From contig JABAKD010000021.1 of assembly GCA_012845835.1 (NCBI GenBank), forward strand, positions 13,246,295 to 13,310,294: DNA of 64,000 bases, read 5' to 3'. This stretch comes from Undaria pinnatifida. Taxonomy: Eukaryota > Sar > Phaeophyceae > Laminariales > Alariaceae. The notes below the pieces were generated by a model, which worked only from the letters and a program-made list of their open reading frames with translations, was not told the DNA's origin and made no database searches. This document shows, piece after piece, positions 37,901 through 48,359 of the stretch. The position numbers and the translations under genes were made by a program. The first letter of the stretch is position 1. Every line of letters starts with the position of its first letter.

Positions 37901-40900
37901 CACCCATGGGGAATGAATGGTCCAAGGTTATATGTTGAGGAATAGGGTTCGGTAGTGGATGTATGTTCGTTGCTCGTGGCTATGTGTCGTGGTTTAGGGG
38001 TCGGGGCAGTTCGTGTAGCTGCTGTTTGAGGTGTTTTGGGAGATCATCGTTGGCCGTCTACCAGTGAGGTTTAGGTCTGGCTGGCGAGGAGGTAAGGTTT
38101 TTATACTTTTTGTAAGTATGCAACGTTAAGTGCGGTATTTTCTTACCGTCTATGATATCATTGGATACGGTATCAGACTTTGGATACCCCGATATCCACA
38201 ACCCGTAACTGTCACTTTGTTTGGACCACACACTTTGGGTATGAATAGTCCGAAGTCATATGTTGAGGAATAGGGTTCGGTAGTGGGTGTATGTGGGGTG
38301 GTTGTGTCTATATGCCGTGGTATTGGGGTCGGGGCAGTTCGTGTAGCTGCTGTTTAAGTTGTTTCGGGAGGGGATCGTTGGCCGTCTACCAGTGAGTTTT
38401 AGGTCTGGCTGTCGAGGAGGTGAGATTTTTTACTTGTTGTAAGTATGCAACGTGTAGTGCGGTATTTTCTTACCGTCTATGTTATTGGATACGGTATCAG
38501 ATTTGGATACCTTGTTATCCACAAGCCGTAACCGTCACTTTGTTTGGACCACACCCATTGGGTATGAATGGTCCGAGGTTATATGTTGGGGAATAGGGTT
38601 CGGTAGTGGGTGTATCTTGGTTGGTCGTGTCTATGTGTCGTGGTTTTGGGGTCGGGGCAGTTCGTTTAGCTGCTGTTTGAGGGGTTTTGGGAGAGCATCG
38701 TTGGCCGTCTACCAGTGAGTTTTAGGTCTGGCTGGCGAGCAGGTAAGGTTTTTGACTTGTTGTAAGTATGCAACGTGAAGTGCCGTATTTTCTTACCGTC
38801 TTTGATATTGGATACGGTATCAGATTTTGAATACCATGATATCCACAACACTTTGTTTGGACCACACTCATTCGATAGGTATGGTCCGAAGTGATATGTT
38901 GAGGAATAGGGTTGTGTAATGTGTGTATGTTGGTTGCTCGTGCCTATGTGTCGTGGTTTTGGGGTCGGGGCATTTTGTGTAGCTGCTGCTTAAGTTGTTC
39001 CGGGAGAAGATCGTTGGCCGTCTACCAGTGAGTTTTAGGTTTGGCTGGCGCTGAGGTGAGATATTTCACTTGTTGTAAGTATGAAATGTAAAACTCGCCA
39101 TTTTCTCATTGTCTATGATATTGCATACCATATCAGATTTTAGATACCATGATATCCACAACCCGTAACTGTCACTTTGTTTGAACCACACACTTTGGGT
39201 ATGAATGGTCCGAGGTGATATGTTGAGGAATAGGGTTCGGTAGTGTGTGTATGTGGGGTGGTCGTGTCTATATGCCGTGGGTTTGTGGTCCGGGCAGTTC
39301 GTGGAGCTGCTGTTTAAGGTGTTTCAGGAGAAATAGGTTGGCCGTCTACCAGTGAGTTTTAGATCTGGCTGGTGAGCAGGTGATATTTTTTAGTTGTTGT
39401 TAGTATGCAACGTTTAGTGCGCTATTTTCTTACCGTCTATGTTATTGGATACGGTATCAGATTTGGATACCTTGTTATCCACAACCCGTCAATGTCACTT
39501 TGTTTGGACCACACCCATGGGGAATGAATGGTCCAAGGTTATATGTTGAGGAATAGGGTTCGGTAGTGGTTGTATGTTCGTTGGTCGTGGCTATGTGTCG
39601 TGGTTTAGGGGTCGGGGCAGTTCGTGTAGCTGCTGTTTGAGGTGTTTTGGGAGATCATCGTTGGCCGTCTACCAGTGAGGTTTAGGTCTGGCTGGCGAGG
39701 AGGTAAGGTTTTTATACTTTTTGTAAGTATGCAACGTTAAGTGCGGCATTTTCTTACCGTCTATGATATCATTGGATACGGTATCAGACTTTGGATACCC
39801 CGATATCCACAACCCGTAACTGTCACTTTGTTTGGACCACACACTTTGGGTATGAATAGTCCGAAGTCATATGTTGAGGAATAGGGTTCGGTAGTGGGTG
39901 TATGTGGGGTGGTTGTGTCTATATGCCGTGGTATTGGGGTCGGGGCAGTTCGTGTAGCTTCTGTTTAAGTTGTTTCGGGAGGGGATCGTTGGCCGTCTAC
40001 CAGTGAGTTTTAGGTCTGGCTGTCGAGGAGGTGAGATTTTTTACTTGTTGTAAGTATGCAACGTGTAGTGCGGTATTTTCTTACCGTCTATGTTATTGGA
40101 TACGGTATCAGATTTGGATACCTTGTTATCCACAAGCCGTAACCGTCACTTTGTTTGGACCACACCCATTGGGTATGAATGGTCCGAGGTTATATGTTGG
40201 GGAATAGGGTTCGGTAGTGGGTGTATCTTGGTTGGTCGTGTCTATGTGTCGTGGTTTTGGGGTCGGGGCAGTTCGTTTAGCTGCTGTTTGAGGTGTTTTG
40301 GGAGAGCATCGTTGGCCGTCTACCAGTGAGTTTTAGGTCTGGCTGGCGAGCAGGTAAGGTTTTTGACTTGTTGTAAGTATGCAACGTGAAGTGCCGTATT
40401 TTCTTACCGTCTTTGATATTGGATACGGTATCAGATTTTGAATACCATGATATCCACAACCCGTAACTGTGACTTTGTTTGGACCACACTCATTCGATAG
40501 GTATGGTCCGGAGTGATATGTTGAGGAATAGGGTTGTGTAATGTGTGTATGTTGGTTGCTCGTGCCTATGTGTCGTGGTTTTGGGGTCGGGGCATTTTGT
40601 GTAGCTGCTGCTTAAGTTGTTCCGGGAGAAGATCGTTGGCCGTCTACCAGTGAGTTTTAGGTTTGGCTGGCGCTGAGGTGAGATATTTCACTTGTTGTAA
40701 GTATGAAATGTAAAACTCGCCATTTTCTCATTGTCTATGATATTGCATACCATATCAGATTTTAGATACCATGATATCCACAACCCGTAACTGTCACTTT
40801 GTTTGAACCACACACTTTGGGTATGAATGGTCCGAGGTGATATGTTGAGGAATAGGGTTCGGTAGTGGGTGTATGTGGGGTGGTCGTGTCTATATGCCGT

Positions 40901-43900
40901 GGTTTTGGGGTCGGGGCAGTTCGTGGAGCTGCTGTTTAAGGTGTTTCGGGAGAGGATTGTTGGCCGTCTTCCAGTGAGTTTTAGGTCTGGCTGGCGAGGA
41001 GGTGAGATTTTTAGTTGTTGTTAGTATGTAACGTGTAGTGCGGTATTTTCTTACCGTCTATGTTATTGGATACGGTATCAGATTTAGATACCTTGTTATC
41101 CACAACCCGTAACCGTCACTTTGTTTGGACCACACCCATTGGGTATGAATGGTCCAAGGTTATATGTTGAGGAATAGGGTTCGGTAATGGGTGTATGTTG
41201 GTTGGTCGTGTCTATGTGTCGTGGTTTTGGGGTCGGGGCAGTTTGTTTAGCTGCTGTTTAAGGTGTTTTGGGAGAGCATTGTTGGGCGTCTACCAGTGAG
41301 TTTTAGGTCTGGCTGGCGAGCAGGTAAGATTTTTACTTGTTGTAAGTATGCAACGTGAAGTGCCGTATTTTCTTACCGTCTTTGATATTGGATACGATAT
41401 CAGATTTTGGATACCATGATATCCACAACCCTTAACTGTGACTTTGTTTGGACCACACCCATTAGGTAGGAATAGTCCGAGGTGATACGTTGAGGAATAC
41501 GGTTGTCTAATGTGTGTATGTTGGTTGGTCGTGTCTATGTGTCGTGGTTTTAGGGTCGAGGCAGTTCGTTTAGCTGCTGCTTAAGTTGTTTTCTGAGAGG
41601 ATCGTTGGCCGTCTACCAGTGAGTGTTGGGTCTGGCTGGCGAGGAGGTAAGGTTTTCATACTTTTTGTAAGTATGCAACGTGAAGTGCGGTATTTTCTTA
41701 CCGTCTATGATGTTGGATACGGTATCAGACTTTGGATACCCCGATATCCACAAACCGTAACTGTCACTTTGTTTGAACCACACACTTTGGGTATGAATAG
41801 TCCGAAGTCATATGTTGAGGAATAGGGTTCAGTAGTGGGTGTATGTGGGGTGGTTGTGTCTATATGCCGTGGTATTGGGGTTGGGGCAGTTCGTGTAGCT
41901 GCTGTTTAAGTTGTTTCGGGAGGGGATCGTTGGCCGTCTACCAGTGAGTTTAAGGTCTGGCTGGCGCAGAGGTGAGATATTTCACTTGTTGTAAGTATGG
42001 ATATAAAACTCGTTATTTTCTCATTGTCTATGATGTTGGATTCAGTGTCAGATTTTGGATACCTTGATATGCACGAGCCGTAACTGTCAATTTGTTTGAA
42101 CCACACCCATTGGGTATGGATGGTTCGAGGTGATATGTTGAAAAATAGGGGTGTATGTTGGTTGGTCGTGAGTACGTGTCGTGGTTTTGGGGTCGGGACA
42201 GTTCGTGTAGCTGCTGTTTGAGGTGGTTTGGAAGAGGATCGTTGGCCATCAAACAGTGAGTTTCGGTTTGGCTGGCGAGGAGGTGAGATTTCTCACTAGT
42301 TGTAGGTATAGAATGTATAATAATGCGGAATTTTCATACCGTCTATGATATTGGATTCAGTATCAGACTTTGGATACCTTGATATCCACAAGCCGTAACT
42401 GTCACTTTGTTTGGACCACACCCATTGGGTATGAATGGTCCGAGGTGATATGTTGAGGAATAGGGTTCGGCAGTGGGTGTATGTTGGCTGGTCGTGTTTT
42501 TATGTCGTGGGTTTGGGGTCGGCGCAGTTCGTTCAGCTGCTGTTTGAGGTATTTTGGGAGATCATCGTTGGCCGTCTACCAGTGAGTTTTAGGTCTGGCT
42601 GGCGAGCAGGATAGATTTTTTTTTTGTTGTAAGTATGCAACGTTTAGTGCGCTATTTTCTTACCGTCTTTGATATTTGATACGGTATCAGATTTGGGATA
42701 CCATGATATCCACAACCCGTTACTGTGACTTTGTTTGGACCACACCCATTAGGTAGGAATGGTCCGAGGTCATATATTGAGGAATAGGGTTGTGTAATGA
42801 GTGTATGTTGGTTGCTCGTGCCTATGTGTCGTGGTTTTGGGGTCGGGGCAATTCGTGTAGCTGCTGCTTAAGTTGTTTCGGGAGAGGATCGTTGGCCATC
42901 AACCAGTGAGTTTCGGTTTGGCCGGCGAAAAGGTGAGATTTCTCACTTGTTGTAGGTATTGAATGTAACATGCGGTATTTTCATACCGTCGATGATATTG
43001 GATTCGGTATCAGACTTTGGATACCTTAATATCCACAACCCGAGACTGTCACTTTGTTTGGACCACACCCATTGGGTATGAATGGTCCGAGGTGATATGT
43101 TGAGTAATAGGGTTCGGTAGTGGGTGTATGTTGGTCGGCCGTGTCTATGTGTCGTGGGTTTGGGGTCGGGGCAGTTCGTTCAGCCGCTGGTTGAGGTGTT
43201 TTGGGAGAGGATCGTTGGCCGTCTACCAGTGAGTTTTGGGTCTGGCTGTCGAGGAGGTAAGATTTCTCACTTGTTGTAAGTATTGCATGTAAAATGTTGT
43301 ATTTTCTTGCCGTCTATGATATTGGATTCATTATCAGATTTTGAATACCTTCATATCCCCCAGTTGTAACTGTCACTTTGTTTGGACCACACGCATTGGG
43401 TATGAACGGCCCGAGGTAATATGTTGAGGAATAGGGTTCCGTAGGGGGTGTATGTTGGATGGTCGTGTCTATGTGCCGTGGTTTTGGGGTCGGGGCAGTT
43501 CGTTTAGCTGCTGTGTGAGGTGTTTTGGGAGGGGATCGTTGGCCGTCTACCAGTGAATTTTGGGTTTGGCTGGCGCGGAGGTGAGATATTTCACTTGTTG
43601 TAAGTATGGAATGTAAAACTCCCTATTTTCTCATTGTCTATGATGTTGGACTCAGTTTCATATTTTTGATACCTTGATATCCACGAGCCGTACCTGTCAA
43701 TTTGTTTGGACCACACCTATTGGGTATGGATGGTTCGAGGTGATATTTTGAAAAATAAGGTTGGGTAGTGGGTGTATGGTGGTTGGTCGTGAGTACGTAT
43801 CGTGGTTTTGGGGTCGGGACAGTTCGTGTAGCTGCTGTTTGAGGTGTTTCCGGTGAGGATCGTTGGCCATCAACCAGTGAGTTTTGGTTTGGCTGGCGAG

Positions 43901-43954
43901 GAGGTGAGATTTCTCACTTGTTGTAGGTATAGAATGTATGATGCGGTATTTTCA
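25958..43954. repeat. ~324-bp satellite array, about 56 monomers
   Basis: Head-to-tail monomers spaced 320-327 bp, tracked by the box TTTTCTTACCGTCTATGAT (e.g. 26491, 26816, 27139, 27786, 28113 as the ACCGT position). Each monomer has the same order: GGTCCGAGGTGATATGTTGA, a G/T-rich part of about 130 bp (TGGTTGGTCGTG, GTCGTGGTTTTGGGGTCGG), GCCGTCTACCAGTGAGTTTT, GGTCTGGCTGGCGAGGAGGT, TTCACTTGTTGTAAGTATG, ATGCGGTATTTTCTTACCG, GGTATCAG-TTTGGATACC and ATATCCACAAGCCGTAACTG. The first ~6 kb is diverged; the core from ~32 kb is homogenised. Short frames recurring every few monomers are by-products, not genes. One monomer (about 29010) lacks ~27 bp. The array is split at 43954/55670 by Helitron A. 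Confidence 0.95.
32318..41056. repeat. Higher-order repeat core: 5-monomer unit of ~1.62 kb
   Basis: Monomers can be typed by the sequence after ACCGTCTATGAT. From 32318 the types run P Q R S T | U Q' R S T | P Q R S T | P Q R S T | U Q' R S T | U Q' and then decay. Unit starts are at about 32318, 33940, 35550, 37172, 38794 and 40407 (lengths 1622, 1610, 1622, 1622, 1613). R always has GTTATTGGATACGG with CCCGTCAATG; S has GATATCATTGGATACGG; T has GCCGTAACCG. U in units 2 and 5 shares an ~11-bp deletion (about 33993 and 38848) absent from the U at 40457. Units 3 and 4 are almost identical. This is segmental amplification of whole 5-mers with two alternative first monomers. Confidence 0.85.
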
Positions 43955-43964
43955 TATGCATATG
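43953..43964. repeat. 12-bp palindrome at the Helitron A 5' end
   Basis: CATATGCATATG is a perfect palindrome straddling the insertion point (element starts at 43955). The same words form the 5' end of nested Helitron B on the minus strand (to 48038). Between 43955-44152 and 47845-48038 the two elements are homologous in inverted orientation. Confidence 0.6.
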
Positions 43965-44152
43965 TACCTTTTTGCTATTTTTGCCTAGTCCGTCGCTTTT
44001 TCTTCGTCGGCGCAGAGTTTTTTGGTGTGCTTTCGTGTGCAATGCGATCAGACTACCCGTCGGTATATTATCAGCCGTGTGCCGGAATCATGGGACGTCC
44101 GTGGCGCGAGCTATGGCCGCGGAAAGCCGCCGAAACTGGCTATATTTTGCGC

Positions 44153-45109
44153 GGTACCAAGTTCGAAAAAAGTGGAAGAGGCGTTGGCATTTTTTTTTTT
44201 TGTGTGTGTGCGGAGCATTTTTTTTTATCTTTGACATACACACGTTCACGCTGCTGTGCTGTACGCCGCACCCAGCAACATGCTGCACTACTGCTGTACA
44301 TACTAACCCAACGAGTCTGTCGGACACCACACTAGAACAGACGACAAGCCTTAAAACAAACAAAGTAGAACAGAGCCTGGCCCGGCCCGAACGCACAGCA
44401 GTAGACGATGGATGTTTCCGTCGTAAAGAGCGGGATGTTTTCTGCTCAACGAAGGAGTTCTAGCGGGATGTTTCCTGAGTTTGTAGCGCCTTCTTCGACA
44501 AGCAGCGAGATGTTATTTCCCACACGAAGAATTTATATGCGTACACACGAGTTCCCTCCATTGTAAATGAACACATAGGTGTACGTTAGAAGATGCAGAA
44601 GCAACGCATTGGGTAAACGAACACGTACGTACGTATGAGACACTTCTGTCCCCGAGCAACCACACACTACACACACGGTGGAACTTTAGTCCTCGCACGT
44701 ACATCGGGGTGGCATCAAAATATATTTGCGAGAGAATTTTCCTGCACTGCTAGACGCGGGCGCGGTGTAAATGTACCCGCTGCAACGACGTGAACTATGT
44801 CATTACTGTGAGTTCTCTCTCATAATTGACGCGGTGGTTACCACACAGCAGTAGCGAAACCTGTATAAAGATATATAAAGTAGCAACACAACTCAAGCAA
44901 AACTAACGATGTGCACACAACAGACCATATCGGCAACAAACATCGGTATAAACTGTGTACGATCACAGCAGCAGCAAGCAACCGCAGAGAGCGGCAATAA
45001 TATATAGATCATAGAAAATTAAATTTTATTGAGAACGGGATTTTTTTCTGGATGGACCGAGGTGAATAAATACACAAGACCTTACTCTCATCAAAAAAAC
45101 ATACACAGT
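44153..45109. other. Helitron A 5' non-coding region
   Basis: 44153-44632 is present in A but absent from B, with T runs and several overlapping frames that I do not consider genes. 44633-44965 is homologous (inverted) to B at 46215-46519 and 47803-47850, including GTATGAGACACTTCTGTCCCC and GTAATGACATAGTTCACGTC-like boxes. 44965-45109 is AT-rich with nothing recognised. Confidence 0.5.
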
Positions 45110-45892
45110 GGTTTTACAATAGAGCACCACCAGCAAGCAGCACGTAGTCCAAAGACTCTAAGAGTATATTGTCATATGAGCAACATGTATGTATACTCTT
45201 GGTGCTCGTTTGGACATTGAACACAAAAGTTCCACCAGGTCACTAGATAGAGAAAAAGTGTCCGTGTTTGAGCAACACAACGAGAAGCGGTGATTTAAGT
45301 TTAGATCATAAAGATTCAAATTGTCCGTGTAAAAAGCACAATCTGAACGGAACAAACAACGCAAAAGTGCCCGAAAAGGTTCCGTTTATCCTGCAAAGTT
45401 CCAGACATATCATCCTTCGGGCATGAACAGAACACAGCAGCTTTTCTGCGAAAAATACAGCACCACCAGCAACAGCACGTAGTCCATATCAAATCGACGT
45501 TCGTTGTGGCACGATATATATTTTTCTGAACAACAGCGATACATGAAAAATGAAAAGATCGCGCAAGTGAATATAGTCAGCTTCATTCGCACCATGTCGC
45601 TAGAAAAAAAAGGTCCGCGTTTTCAGCGACACAACGAGAAGCGGTCATGTAGATCATCAAGAATCATTTGTGGGTGTAGACAATATATTTTTTTGAACGG
45701 AACAAACAACGCTAACGTGCCCGAAAAAGTTCTGTTTGTCTTGCGAAGTTCCGTCAGCGGGAACACAAGCATTGAGAAAGGAAGACGTTCCACCTTCGGA
45801 CATGAATAGAACACAGCCGTTTTTTTTTAAGATACAGCACCACCAGCAAGCACCACGTAGTCCATATCACATAGACGTTATAGCACGACATA
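45110..45892. repeat. Subterminal ~360-bp direct repeats of Helitron A
   Basis: AGCACCACCAGCAAGCA-CACGTAGTCCA occurs at about 45121, 45460 and 45836. Between these are shared boxes: AACACAACGAGAAGCGGT (45276, 45630), GAACGGAACAAACAACGC (45345, 45697) and GTGCCCGAAAA-GTTC. Downstream of the second, CACGATATATATTTTTCTG (45510-45530) is an intact version of the site into which B inserted in the third. The repeat resumes after B at 48039 and runs to about 48105. Confidence 0.75.
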
Positions 45893-45971
45893 CAAGGTTC
45901 CCCTTCGGGAGGTGGACACGTGCCTCCCGGGGGCGACGCAAGTCGAATGACTACAACTGATGATGAAGCAT

Positions 45972-46280
45972 TTATGCAGAAGGTGTATATCGGAGGGATG
46001 CGTAGTGGAAAGAATGTGGATAATATAAGATATCACAGACATTTGGAGGAGGAGGGTTGGGATATTGCTGAGGCTCGGTGTGATAAGTTATTCGAAAGTC
46101 CACTCCGTATAACTGCGTGGCAGCAATTAATTCTACGTTTGTACTGCTGTCGCTGCTGTTAGAGGAATCATTGGTGTCAATTTGTTGTTTGTTTTCTGTG
46201 TCCAGTATTTTTCCCCGCGCGCTTAAACAGTTAAACAGTTTATACCGATGTTCGTTGCCGATATGGTCTGTTGTGTGCAC
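45972..46280 (-). pseudogene. OTU domain remnant in Helitron B
   Basis: Minus-strand frame of 102 codons that keeps the linker before the OTU domain (a Ser/Asn/Asp run) and the last part of it (ELIAATQLYGVDFRITYH, then SFHYASLRY before the stop). The part with the catalytic Cys is deleted. Its value is as a reference: it shows that the helicase-OTU gene of A has a one-base insertion near 55515, because here the frame stays open through the HY pair that likely contains the catalytic His. Confidence 0.65.
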
Positions 46281-46519
46281 ATCGTTACTTTTGCTCGAGT
46301 TGTGTTGCTACTTTATATCTCTTTATACAGGTTTCGCTACTGCTGTATGGTAACCACCGTGTCAATTGTGAGGGAGAACTCACAGTAATGACATAGTTCA
46401 CGTCGTTGCAGCGGGTACATATACACCGCGCCCGCGTCTAGCAGTGCGGGAAAATTCTCTACATTTTGATGCCACCCCGATGTACGTGCGAGGACTAAAG
46501 TTCCACCGTGTGTGTAGTA

Positions 46520-47802
46520 GACGTGTTTAAACCTGACGATATGCCTATATTTTTGGCTCTAAACCAAATTAAGCCCTATCGTGCTTTAAATGTCTAAAAA
46601 ATAGGTCTATTTTATCGACTTAACGACCACGGCAGACCACGGTGAGATGTGGATTTTGCCAAAATATGCACTTGGGCACATTTTGGCCCAAGTGCATATT
46701 TGAAGCAATTTTCCGAGTATTTTCCAGCAAACAACAGCATTTCAGACGACAAAAGCTCGAGGAAACATCAGACGCTCTGCAGCAGCAGCACAGCACAACA
46801 CCCACGCAGTAATTGCAACGCTCAACCTAGCAAGCCGCTTGGTGTATCCCCAACCCGGGTTAATCAACCTGCGTGTACAACACCATCAGAAACGTTGGCG
46901 GTGGTCAGAGGCGACCCACTCTCGGGGAGCGGCATGCCTCTACGTACTGTTACTTGAAAAGGAGTCCTTGTTCATTCACGAGGATCGAGCGCACACACAA
47001 CACAACACACCACAAAACAAAACAACACAGCACAACACACAGACAACCAGCACCCCAACAGCCAACCCAACTACAGCACAACTAGCCGGTGGAAAACGCC
47101 CGCGAGACTCCTCCTACCCTGGCGTTCTCTGCGGTCAGAGAACTGGGACTCTGACATAGTTCGTCGCGCGCTCGTGCTCCTGCTTTCTCGTCCTGAGAGG
47201 CTGTCATTTTTCGATGACACATTTTTTTTGTTTGGTTCTTGTGCCCGACGTAGCGCATGGCCGGAGCTGCTGCTGCAGTTTACAACCCTGTTGCCTCTTT
47301 CCCGCGGATGCCTACATTTCGAGGGTGGAAATTGAACCGGGTTGAGGGCCAGTCCTGCTGTGCTGCTGTACTCACTGCCACACTGAGGCACACCGAAGGC
47401 GGCAAACGCCTGCGAGGTATCCTACATATGAAGCGAGTATGGAGTACGAAGCACTCAATGTTTTTGCCAGGCACCAGTTATTTGTTTTGGCCGTTTGTTC
47501 AAGCTCGCACAGCATGGGCAGGGGAGGGTCTTTCTCGAAGTTTCCACCCACTCATGTGCTGACTCATGACATAAATCCTCGTCTTGCCATCTTCGTCTGG
47601 AGTAGTGCAGAAATATCATAGTCTATTTTCAAGTAGTTTGATCTTTCCTCGGCTTTTCTTTTTATGCGTACTGAAAGAGACCACTATTTCGAGTTTTAGA
47701 CATATGGTGTTTTTTTTATGCGTTTAAGGTCGAAGTATCGAATGGCCTAGCTCTTCCAGTTAGAAGTACTTAGAAGACCTAACCTCGAGGTTTAAATACG
47801 TC
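46520..47802. mobile_element. Element C: 1.28-kb insertion with terminal inverted repeats
   Basis: Left end GACGTGTTTAAACCT (from 46520) and right end, read inverted from 47802, GACGTATTTAAACCT: 15-bp TIRs with one mismatch. TA flanks both sides (46518-46519 and 47803-47804). Helitron A has the equivalent unoccupied site near 44678 (CACACACTACACACAC inverted), so C inserted into B. Comparison with A leaves the length of the target duplication unclear (TA, or TAG). No transposase is seen; frames at 46839-47159 and 47257-47562 look non-coding. It includes a CA-rich stretch (46990-47080) and a perfect hairpin (46662-46701). Probably a non-autonomous DNA transposon, superfamily open. Confidence 0.65.
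46662..46701. repeat. Perfect 16-bp stem hairpin in element C
   Basis: Left arm AAATATGCACTTGGGC (46662-46677), 8-base loop, right arm 46686-46701 exactly complementary. It lies about 140 bp inside the left end of element C. It could fold in RNA as a short hairpin or in DNA as a cruciform. Confidence 0.9.
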
Positions 47803-48038
47803 TAGTGTGTGGTTGCCCGGGGACAGAAGTGTCTCATACCCCGCAAAATAGAGCCAGTCTCGGCGGCTTTCCGCGGCCATAGCTCGCGCCACGGACGTCC
47901 CATGAGCCCGGCACACGGCTGATAATATATCGACGGGTAGTCTGATCGCATTGCAGAAGAAAGCACACCAAAAAACTCTGCGCCGGCGGAGAAAAAGGGA
48001 CGGACTAGGCAAAAAAATCAAAATGGTACATATGCATA

Positions 48039-48359
48039 TATTTTTCTGAACGGAGAAACATCAAAAATGAAAAGGTGGCGCGATTGAATATAGTCAGCTT
48101 TGGATCATTATTCATATCATTTCAAAGGAACACACCACTCCGCTATACTCGAAGTATATATTCCTGCCGCAATTGATACCATGATCATCACCTGAATAGC
48201 CGCAATTGATGCGATGGTCATCATATTCATCCCACAGCAGTAATTTTTTGCGGCGGCATAACCGCTTGAGCAGAACGGAAAGGGAGCCACCCCCCGCCAC
48301 AACATCTATCATCATTCGCGCATTTTTTCTCTCTCAGAAAAAAAGCACGATCAAGACCC
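48039..48359. other. Helitron A subterminal repeat tail and leader of the five-exon gene
   Basis: 48039-48105 continues the third subterminal repeat. 48105-48359 includes two spaced boxes of CATCA-C-AT-GCCGCAATTGAT (about 48180-48225), a short C-run (48286-48295), and then the ATG at 48360. No TATA-like element is clear. Confidence 0.45.

Larger units (their letters stand above)
45893..48038 (-). mobile_element. Helitron B, non-autonomous derivative nested in A
   Basis: Minus-strand copy of the same family: 5' end TATGCATATGTACC at 48038 going down, 3' end with the hairpin and AACCTTG finishing at 45893. Homology to A in order: A 43955-44152, A 44633-44965, then a jump to A 55010-55075, a second jump to about A 55435, and on to the A 3' end. 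So it lost the helicase and most of the OTU domain. Flanks (to 45892 and from 48039) join to match the intact sibling site near 45515 with one substitution and no length change. Most of its remaining length is the inserted element C (46520-47802); without C it is about 0.86 kb. Confidence 0.8.

Noticed and set aside
25985..43800. Telomere-like AGGGTT words in each monomer (GAATAGGGTTGGG)
   Set aside because: Single partial words, not tandem telomere repeats.
25958..43954. Dozens of 60-150 codon frames inside the satellite, some identical at several positions (e.g. 35324 and 36946)
   Set aside because: They recur only because the DNA repeats. They break and restart with each monomer variant, and both strands give frames.
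25958..43954. CRISPR-like regular repeats
   Set aside because: The unit is ~324 bp of continuous satellite without short repeat and unique spacer structure, and the genome is eukaryotic.
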